From contig JAUXBJ010000128.1 of NCBI GenBank assembly GCA_030619425.1, positions 1-6,238 of the forward strand: a DNA stretch of 6,238 nt, written 5' to 3'. Shown here one piece after another: positions 1 to 4,971 of the stretch. The translations under genes and the position numbers were made by a program. This DNA is from a bacterium. GTDB taxonomy: Bacteria; Zixibacteria; MSB-5A5; GN15; FEB-12. Position 1 is the first letter of the stretch; the number at the start of each line of letters is the position of its first letter. The notes under the pieces are model-generated. The model was not told the origin of the DNA, searched no databases, and saw only the letters and a list, made by a program, of their open reading frames with translations.

Positions 1-1
1 G

Positions 2-277
2 AATCTTGACGGCTACCCCCAAATGAAAAACTACGTCCGATATCGGATCGAGTCACCGCTCAACAATGACCGGCTGATCCGATCCATCGAGCGCATGAAT
101 CGGAAACACTATCACATGAAAACACGTGATGGCCGGATGGCCAGGTCGCACCATGCTCCGGAGTCAACGGTACCATCGGCGCTTCAAGAACAGCTTTCCT
201 CCCGCCGCGAGACGGGGGGAATAGTTGATGGTCAGCCGACGAACCGCCTTACGGAGGAGTTGGTCACTGACAGTTAA
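2..277 (+). CDS. C-terminal end of an unrecognised protein (5'-truncated by the window edge)
   Basis: The frame is open from the first bases of the window to a TAA at 275-277, giving at least 91 residues; the other two forward frames close within the first 30 bases. An internal ATG at 23 has no convincing ribosome binding site, so this is more likely the tail of a longer gene than a complete small one. The visible part is hydrophilic and basic. It begins with a Tyr/Arg-rich stretch (YVRYRIESPLNND), followed by a short charged helix (DRLIRSIERMNRKH), and ends in a low-complexity, probably disordered tail rich in Ser, Thr, Glu and Arg. There is no membrane segment and no motif I recognise. Its position just before polysaccharide genes makes a glycan-related role possible, but nothing in the residues shows it. 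It could also be a chance open frame. Confidence 0.35.
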   Translation, partial: NLDGYPQMKNYVRYRIESPLNNDRLIRSIERMNRKHYHMKTRDGRMARSHHAPESTVPSALQEQLSSRRETGGIVDGQPTNRLTEELVTDS

Positions 278-305
278 TCAACAGTTGGGACCGGCGCTAC
301 CAGGG

Positions 306-318
306 CGAGATTATCTCG
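306..318. promoter_or_regulatory. 13-bp perfect dyad, possible operator
   Basis: CGAGAT and ATCTCG are perfect inverted arms around a single central T. The dyad lies about 90 bp upstream of the candidate -35 box at 410. The size fits a small dimeric regulator site, but a 6-bp dyad can arise by chance and no second copy was seen nearby. Confidence 0.2.
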
Positions 319-409
319 GTCGTCGAAGCCAGTAAGTGATGAGCACTAAAGCACAACATAACAGAGTCGATAATAGTCTTAAGGGCCAAAAGGCCAATCA
401 AAGGGGACA

Positions 410-439
410 TTCACTCAAAGGGCGGGCTGCTGTTATGAT
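410..439 (+). promoter_or_regulatory. Candidate sigma70 extended -10 promoter for the polysaccharide genes
   Basis: The -10 hexamer TATGAT (434-439) is preceded by TGT at 431-433, giving the extended -10 form TGnTATGAT. A weak -35 box TTCACT (410-415, four of six consensus bases) sits 18 bp upstream. Transcription would start near 446 and leave a leader of about 80 nt before the ATG at 527. This is a sequence match only. Confidence 0.4.
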
Positions 440-526
440 CTGCAATACAGCATTATCATCCGAAATCGACATAACCTCCAGCGTGATCATTCCCAGGAGG
501 TCGAACGGGACCGCAGGGGGGACGCG

Positions 527-1927
527 ATGAGACAATTCACCAGGAAGACGCTGCTTTCGATCCACGGACAACTTGGCGCGGCTGTGATTTCATCGCTGGC
601 CCTGCTAGTTGCGCTTGTCCTCACCGGTCATACCGGAATCTACATCTGGGAGATGGTCGCGACGCTCGTTCTCGTCCGTATAGTACACCGAATAACCCGA
701 GGACCCTTGCCTGTTTTGTCTCCGGAGGCGGTGCGCAAGCCGCTCAGGCGTGTCCTGGTCGATGAGCTTTCTGTCGTCCTGGCATTAGCCGCCGCTGCCT
801 TCGTGATGAACTGGCCGGTGGGCAATCTGGTTTTGGGCGGCTACCTGGTTATCAATCTACTCCTGCAGACGGCCGGATTGGCGATATCACGATTGACCAT
901 GGTCTACCTGCGCCGGCTAACCTCCAAACACACTGAAGGCAGCTTACAAAAACAGGCTGTTATCGTCGGAACCGGCCGCAAGGCGCAGGCATTGGCCGAC
1001 CGCATCCTTGATTCGCCTGACATCGATACCCTGCTGCTCGGCTTTCTCGACTATCACAAAGATCACCTTTGGCGCTATCGTGACCTTCCGTTGATCGGAC
1101 ATCCGGAAGACTTGCGACAGTTGATCGCTACCTGTCAGGTCGATGCCCTGATCGTGGCGGTGGAGCTGGAGGATATGCCACGCGCCAGCGGCTTGTTTGA
1201 ACTGGCCGAGCAGATGGGGGTCACCATCTGTTATATGCCGGAACCGTTCGAACCGAGATTCGCTCGGATGCGTCCCGGCTATCTTTGCGGGCTGCCGACG
1301 ATGGTCTACCGCGCCATTCCGGAAAATCAGCCACCGCTGATGGTTAAGGCGATTATCGACCGCCTCGGTGCTCTGGTGGGTTTGCTGTTGGCGGCGCCTG
1401 TTATGCTTCTTACGGCGGTCGCCATCAAGCTTGAAAGTCGAGGGCCGGTTTTTTTCAAACAGATACGCTCCGGCCTAAACGGCAAGACGTTTGAGTTCTA
1501 CAAATTCCGAACCATGTGCGCCGACGCCGAACATAAGAAAGATGCATTGACGAATCGCAATGAAATGAGCGGCCCGGTCTTCAAGATCGCCGACGATCCC
1601 CGCGTTACACGGATAGGGCGTTTCCTGAGAAAGTACTCGATCGATGAGGTTCCCCAGTTCATCAATGTCCTTCGCGGCGATATGTCACTGGTGGGGCCGC
1701 GTCCGCCGTTGCCGAAGGAAGTCTCCGAGTACGATCCCTGGCAACATCGGAAACTCTCCGTCAAACCGGGCGTGACCTGTCTGTGGCAGGTGAATGGACG
1801 CAACCAGATCGACTTCGAGGAGTGGATGCGTCTTGACCTTGAATATATCGATAACTGGTCACTCTGGCTCGACGCCAAGATTCTGGCCAGAACTATACCG
1901 GCTGTCATTAAAGGCTCCGGTTCCTGA
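527..1927 (+). CDS. Polyprenyl-phosphate sugar-1-phosphate transferase (WbaP/exopolysaccharide priming family)
   Basis: This inner-membrane enzyme would move a sugar-1-phosphate from a nucleotide sugar onto undecaprenyl phosphate, the first step of lipid-linked capsule, O-antigen or exopolysaccharide assembly. The 466 residues match the long WbaP-like architecture. Hydrophobic segments lie at about 17-36, 40-55, 78-94 and 98-120. A Rossmann-like CoA-binding-type domain spans about 140-250 with a glycine motif VGTGRKA at 147-153. One membrane or re-entrant helix follows at about 278-300, then the catalytic bacterial sugar transferase domain at about 275-466. Family hallmarks are all present: KFRTM (326-330), the SIDEVPQ motif with the catalytic Asp373-Glu374 pair, LRGDMSLVGPRPP (382-394), and KPGVTCLWQVNGRN (413-426). 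The start is supported by AGGGGGG at 515-521, five bases before the ATG. The sugar donor cannot be read from the sequence. The Wzi-like gene 71 bp downstream fits a surface-polysaccharide locus. Confidence 0.93.
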   Translation: MRQFTRKTLLSIHGQLGAAVISSLALLVALVLTGHTGIYIWEMVATLVLVRIVHRITRGPLPVLSPEAVRKPLRRVLVDELSVVLALAAAAFVMNWPVGNLVLGGYLVINLLLQTAGLAISRLTMVYLRRLTSKHTEGSLQKQAVIVGTGRKAQALADRILDSPDIDTLLLGFLDYHKDHLWRYRDLPLIGHPEDLRQLIATCQVDALIVAVELEDMPRASGLFELAEQMGVTICYMPEPFEPRFARMRPGYLCGLPTMVYRAIPENQPPLMVKAIIDRLGALVGLLLAAPVMLLTAVAIKLESRGPVFFKQIRSGLNGKTFEFYKFRTMCADAEHKKDALTNRNEMSGPVFKIADDPRVTRIGRFLRKYSIDEVPQFINVLRGDMSLVGPRPPLPKEVSEYDPWQHRKLSVKPGVTCLWQVNGRNQIDFEEWMRLDLEYIDNWSLWLDAKILARTIPAVIKGSGS

Positions 1928-1942
1928 AATGTCAACCGCTCT

Positions 1943-1961
1943 CAAGGTAGTGGATACCTTG
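1943..1961 (+). other. Perfect intergenic hairpin between the two polysaccharide genes
   Basis: CAAGGTA (1943-1949) and TACCTTG (1955-1961) form a perfect 7-bp stem around a 5-base loop GTGGA. It begins 15 bases after the transferase stop. No T-run follows, so it is not a standard intrinsic terminator. It could protect the 3' end of the upstream message, tune read-through into the Wzi-like gene, or be an operator. Confidence 0.35.
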
Positions 1962-1998
1962 CAGGCGACGACGTCAACAAGAGGCATAGGATGCTGTC

Positions 1999-3462
1999 AT
2001 GGATCGATCGATAATCCGCCGAATACTACTGGTGCTGCTGTTTCTTGTCTTTGCGACGGGAGCCGGAGCAACCACCTTGCTGCCGTTGGGCAGCGCCGAA
2101 TATGGGTTCCTCTACGAAAACCTTCAGCGCCTCGACGCCCGTAGTTTCGACCGCTATGATTTCCAGTTGGGGCCGTATCAATTTGACCGCGACGATTTCT
2201 ATGTGGGCCCCTTTGAATCATTACGCGATATCCCGACCGGGAGCCTCCGTATTTTCGGGTTTGCCGGTGAAGATTTCCGGACGGCCAAAGAGTCCTCGGC
2301 CAGTTCGTTTGAATCATTGCGGGGTGGCCTGGCGGCCCAGCCGAATGACAGACTGTTCGTTTACGGCAATTTCATTCTGGACGAAGCCCGGGCCAAAGAT
2401 GACACCTACACCGGCAAGAAATGGCGCGGCCTGGCCGGCGACGTCGAAAATGCCTTTATTCACTATCGGACTCAGCGCTGGCAGTTTATGGTGGGACGTT
2501 TCGCTTCGTTCTGGGGAATGCCCAACTCAATGGTGCTTTCCCCCCGAGTCAGTCTGGACGGTTTCGCCTATAGCTTCCGTTGGGGAAAACTCACCTTGTC
2601 GTATCGCCTGGCCAGATTGGACGGACTTAACCCGGACAAAGACGGCACCGACCAGTTCGAGAACCGCTACTTCGCCGGGCACCGTCTCGATCTTCAATTG
2701 AGTCGTCGGCTACGGGTCGGCTTCTTCGAGACGGTTGTTTTCGGCGGGCCGGGGCGACAGGTCGATTTGTACTATCTCAACCCGCTGATATTTTTCCACG
2801 CATCGCAACTCAACGAGGGAACCAACGACAACAGCTTCATCGGATTTGACTTTGCCTTCAAGCCCAGGCTCGGATTGAAACTCTACGGTCAAATTGTGAT
2901 CGATGATTTCCAGATCGACAGCAGGGATCAAAGCGATCAGGAACCGAACGAAATCGCCTACATCCTCGGTGGCCACTGGGTCGATCTGACGCCCTCGGTT
3001 GACCTCAAGATAGAGTACAGCCGTGTCACCAACAGGACGTTCAATCAGATGTACCCGCGCAATCGCTATCTGTACCGAGGTGAACTGCTGAGCGGCGCTC
3101 TGGGGAATGACTACGATCAGTGGCAGGTCAGGGTCAATCGCTGGTTCGGTAACGAACTGAAAGCATCATTGTTGTTCGAGCGACGTAGGCAGGGCCAGGG
3201 CACCGTCACCGATGAATGGAGCATGCCCTGGCTGGAGGTCGACGGCGATTATCATGAGGCCTTCCCCACCGGCGTGGTCGAAAGCTGCAATCGGCTGGCG
3301 GTCGGTTTCACCGGTTTCATCAAGAACAACTTCTTTGTAGATATTGAAACAGGCATCGACTGGCTGAGCAACTACCGGCATATCGACGGCGAGCGGACAA
3401 GTTTGCCGTATGCGCGGATACGTCTGTCGACGTTCATGTTTTCAACCATCGGCATCGAGTAG
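1999..3462 (+). CDS. Wzi-like outer-membrane beta-barrel, capsule assembly family
   Basis: This is probably an outer-membrane barrel that binds or organises surface polysaccharide, as Wzi does for group 1 capsules; that role is inferred from family resemblance and the neighbouring sugar transferase. The 487 residues begin with a clear signal peptide: Arg at 3, 7 and 8, a hydrophobic core at 9-18, and likely cleavage after AGA at 22-24. The mature protein is rich in alternating, aromatic-capped strands (for example RYFAGHRLDLQLSRRLRVGF at 223-242). It has a block typical of Wzi-like proteins: FGGPGR (248-253), LYYLNPL (257-263), an Asn-rich loop near 272-278, then YGQIVIDDFQID (296-307). An N-terminal 12-residue tandem duplication lies at 50-73. 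The C-terminus IGIE is not the usual terminal-Phe barrel signal, which is a little odd. The start has AGAGG and TAGG 8-15 bases upstream; the ATG at 1991 is out of frame. No terminator is evident before the palindromic element. Confidence 0.75.
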   Translation: MDRSIIRRILLVLLFLVFATGAGATTLLPLGSAEYGFLYENLQRLDARSFDRYDFQLGPYQFDRDDFYVGPFESLRDIPTGSLRIFGFAGEDFRTAKESSASSFESLRGGLAAQPNDRLFVYGNFILDEARAKDDTYTGKKWRGLAGDVENAFIHYRTQRWQFMVGRFASFWGMPNSMVLSPRVSLDGFAYSFRWGKLTLSYRLARLDGLNPDKDGTDQFENRYFAGHRLDLQLSRRLRVGFFETVVFGGPGRQVDLYYLNPLIFFHASQLNEGTNDNSFIGFDFAFKPRLGLKLYGQIVIDDFQIDSRDQSDQEPNEIAYILGGHWVDLTPSVDLKIEYSRVTNRTFNQMYPRNRYLYRGELLSGALGNDYDQWQVRVNRWFGNELKASLLFERRRQGQGTVTDEWSMPWLEVDGDYHEAFPTGVVESCNRLAVGFTGFIKNNFFVDIETGIDWLSNYRHIDGERTSLPYARIRLSTFMFSTIGIE

Positions 3463-3609
3463 ACTGGCTCTAACGAGGCAGACGGGGAGAGGCTGGCTGG
3501 TCTGGTCGGAGATGAACGGGTGGCCCGGACGTTCGGGAGTGTTGATAAAGTCCCTTTGGTTGTCATTGCGAGCGAGCCCGCCGCCGGCGAGCCAATCTCA
3601 CTCCCCCGT

Positions 3610-3635
3610 GCCGTCAGGTGTCCCTGCCTGACGGC
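3610..3635. repeat. Inner hairpin 1 of the palindromic element
   Basis: Arms GCCGTCAGG (3610-3618) and CCTGACGGC (3627-3635) form a perfect 9-bp stem with an 8-base loop TGTCCCTG. It has the same geometry as hairpin 2 and is its inverted copy, with 19 of 26 positions identical. All stem differences are compensated. Confidence 0.85.
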
Positions 3636-3653
3636 TCTTGCGTACAATTGAAC

Positions 3654-3679
3654 GGTGTCGGGCAGAGACACCCGACACC
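3654..3679. repeat. Inner hairpin 2 of the palindromic element
   Basis: Arms GGTGTCGGG (3654-3662) and CCCGACACC (3671-3679) form a perfect 9-bp stem with an 8-base loop CAGAGACA. The loop is the reverse complement of the hairpin 1 loop except for one base. An 18-base spacer containing CAATTG separates the two hairpins. Confidence 0.85.
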
Positions 3680-3841
3680 ACGAACCGTATGAGATTGCCG
3701 CGGCACACGAGGCGTGCCTCGCAATGACGGCTCTCGGGGTTTGTCAACAAGCCCGTTCGTCCGGGTTTCATAACGATGTTGTTCCACACAAAGAACCCGT
3801 AGGGCACAAGACGGTGTGAACGATAATCCAGCAACAGAACC

Positions 3842-4786
3842 CTACCGGTACTCGGCAATGATGCTCCACAACAGAACCATCAACACCGCCAGCAGGGAAA
3901 GCAGCAGATATATGCGATTTGATTGAGGTTTCGAACCGGTCTCGCTACGGTCCGACAGCTCCCGTTGCAGTGTGTGCTCAGCCTCCAGAGTGGCCCGGAG
4001 TTCTAAGACATCGGCACAACGTTCATCCGTTCTGACGCTCAGCAGTCGCTTGAGCAGAAGAACGATCTCGCCGGGCACGTGATAGCGGCTGATCAGGGCG
4101 AAATCGGGATGATAGTTGAAAATTTGACGCAACAGTTCCTCGACACTCTCGCCCGGAAAGGGCGGCTTGCCGCCCAGCATTTCATAGAAGACGATTCCAA
4201 GTGAAAACAAGTCGGAGGCGCTCGTAGGTCGCTCCTCCTGAGCTTCCTCCGGGGAGGCGTAGGTAGCAGTGCCGGGCCGAAAGCCTCTCACGGCGAGGTT
4301 GCTGTCGGTCAGCCTTCGAGGCAACCCGTAGTCGGTGAGTTTGACCAGACCATCGGATGTGATCATGATGTTTGACGGCTGGATATTGCCGTGGACCAAC
4401 CCATTGGTGTGCAGGTGGTCCAGACCGCGCGTCACCTGGTCGGCGATTTTGAGGAAGTCCTGTAGTGGCATCGGGCCTGACTGCAACGTGTTGCCAAGAG
4501 ATACGCCGTCAATGAATTCAGACACCAGAACTATCTGGTCCTCGTGTTCAATAACATCGTACAAGGTCGCAATACCGGGATGGCTGAGGCCGCGGGCCGC
4601 TTTCAACTGCGACAAACAACGTGACTGAAACTCAGCATCGGCCGACACATGCGGATGCAGCAGCTTCACTGCCACCGTTGACCCGCTCGCAGAATCGCGA
4701 CCCTTATACAGAGCGCCATTCTTACCCTGACCGACCAGGTCGAGTATTTCGTACTGGTAAATTCGTTTGGGCGGACTTATTTCCAT
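3842..4786 (-). CDS. Membrane-anchored Ser/Thr protein kinase-fold protein, probable pseudokinase
   Basis: The 314 residues comprise one Hanks-type kinase domain (about 10-270), a short charged linker (271-290) and a single C-terminal membrane helix (about 293-309) followed by only four residues. It should therefore be tail-anchored with the domain in the cytoplasm and no outside sensor. Conserved parts seen: glycine loop GQGKNG (19-24), ATP lysine K41 in VAVK, catalytic-loop Asn139, DYG in place of DFG (152-154), SPE in place of APE (178-180), alpha-F Asp192 and the C-lobe Arg256. Key losses: the HRD motif reads HGN (132-134), so the catalytic base Asp is Asn; the following Lys is Gln136; and the alpha-C Glu position, nine before HPGI, is Gln60. 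By family knowledge this predicts nucleotide binding with little or no phosphotransfer, though that is untested. A weak AAGAG precedes the start by about five bases. A good divergent promoter lies upstream, back to back with that of the Memo-AMMECR1 gene. Confidence 0.88.
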   Translation of the reverse strand: MEISPPKRIYQYEILDLVGQGKNGALYKGRDSASGSTVAVKLLHPHVSADAEFQSRCLSQLKAARGLSHPGIATLYDVIEHEDQIVLVSEFIDGVSLGNTLQSGPMPLQDFLKIADQVTRGLDHLHTNGLVHGNIQPSNIMITSDGLVKLTDYGLPRRLTDSNLAVRGFRPGTATYASPEEAQEERPTSASDLFSLGIVFYEMLGGKPPFPGESVEELLRQIFNYHPDFALISRYHVPGEIVLLLKRLLSVRTDERCADVLELRATLEAEHTLQRELSDRSETGSKPQSNRIYLLLSLLAVLMVLLWSIIAEYR

Positions 4787-4851
4787 ACACTCTTAATAAC
4801 GGAATTTTCCGGGTTAACTTAAGGCCGACAAACCGACTTCCCTGAGAGAAC

Positions 4852-4865
4852 ATCAAGCTCTTGAT
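4852..4865. promoter_or_regulatory. Dyad just downstream of the kinase transcription start, possible operator
   Basis: ATCAAG (4852-4857) and CTTGAT (4860-4865) are perfect 6-bp inverted arms with a 2-base gap. Relative to the minus-strand -10 box at 4877-4882, the dyad lies in the first 20 transcribed bases, a usual place for a repressor site. It could instead form a small hairpin in the message leader. Confidence 0.3.
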
Positions 4866-4878
4866 CGCAAGCAGCGAT
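4864..4878. promoter_or_regulatory. Second small dyad overlapping the kinase -10 box and start site
   Basis: ATCGC (4864-4868) and GCGAT (4874-4878) are perfect 5-bp arms around AAGCA. The dyad abuts the one at 4852-4865 and reaches into the minus-strand -10 hexamer, so a bound protein would compete with polymerase. Short dyads like this may be chance. Confidence 0.2.
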
Positions 4879-4905
4879 TATAGGAATAGTCCCACTGTGG
4901 AGCAA
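4877..4905 (-). promoter_or_regulatory. Sigma70-type promoter for the kinase-fold gene
   Basis: Read on the minus strand, a perfect TATAAT occupies 4882-4877. A partial -35 box TTGCTC lies at 4905-4900, and the spacer is exactly 17 bp. Transcription would start near 4870 and give a leader of about 84 nt before the ATG at 4786. Confidence 0.6.
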
Positions 4906-4909
4906 TCAT

Positions 4910-4938
4910 TTGACAAACTGCTGAACCGCTGTTATCGT
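4910..4938 (+). promoter_or_regulatory. Sigma70-type promoter for the Memo-AMMECR1 gene
   Basis: A perfect -35 box TTGACA (4910-4915) is followed after exactly 17 bp by TATCGT (4933-4938, four of six consensus bases). The start would be near 4945, leaving a leader of under 30 nt. The -35 box lies 4 bp from that of the divergent kinase promoter. Confidence 0.65.
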
Positions 4939-4971
4939 AGGCAGAGGCGGAGTTATAGGAAAGGAACGACC

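Larger units (their letters stand above)
278..526 (+). other. Non-coding leader upstream of the sugar transferase gene
   Basis: This stretch of about 250 bases lies between the upstream open frame and the glycosyltransferase start. A 64-codon frame (GTG at 336 or ATG at 339, TGA at 528-530) overlaps the next start codon, but it has a poor ribosome binding site and a composition without domain character, so I do not call it a gene. The region holds a 13-bp dyad at 306-318, a candidate promoter at 410-439, and a strong Shine-Dalgarno-like AGGAGGT at 495-501 with no start codon at a usable distance. Confidence 0.5.
3524..3765. repeat. Large nested palindromic repeat element (GTCATTGCGAG type)
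   Basis: This non-coding element has near-perfect two-fold symmetry about position 3645. The outer arms, 3524-3549 and 3740-3765, match in inverted orientation at 21 of 26 bases (CCCGGACG at the tips, TGTTGAyAAA inside). The middle arms, 3562-3600 and 3690-3728, are both exactly 39 bp. They share GTCATTGCGAG at their outer ends and CAATCTCA at their inner ends, with a diverged core between. The innermost layer is a pair of inverted hairpins at 3610-3635 and 3654-3679. The GTCATTGCGAG...CAATCTC pattern is familiar to me from interspersed repeats in many unrelated bacteria, so other genomic copies are expected. There is no transposase and no coding frame, so it resembles a non-autonomous, REP/BIME- or MITE-like element. 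Its place between convergent genes could let it act as a two-way transcription barrier. Short open frames read through it on both strands are artefacts of the repeat. Confidence 0.85.

Noticed and set aside
288..303. Possible ops/JUMPstart-like element before the polysaccharide genes
   Set aside because: Only a partial resemblance to GGCGGTAG exists, and on the wrong strand. The full ops core is absent.
336..530. A 64-codon open frame overlapping the sugar transferase start by ATGA
   Set aside because: The overlap looks operonic, but there is no ribosome binding site at 336-339, the composition is irregular, no domain is recognisable, and the candidate promoter at 410-439 lies inside it.
3372..3671. 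Minus-strand open frame of 99 codons at the Wzi-like gene end and repeat
   Set aside because: It is antisense to a well-supported gene at one end and repeat-derived at the other, with no start signal.
3781..3821. Imperfect inverted repeat GTTCCACAC / GTGTGAAC as a kinase-gene terminator
   Set aside because: The stem needs a bulge, the loop is over 20 bases and no U-run follows on the minus strand. It is too weak to call.
3598..3858. Minus-strand open frame of 86 codons across the palindromic element
   Set aside because: It reads straight through the inverted repeats and overlaps the end of the kinase-fold gene. Such frames recur wherever this repeat type occurs and carry no protein signal.
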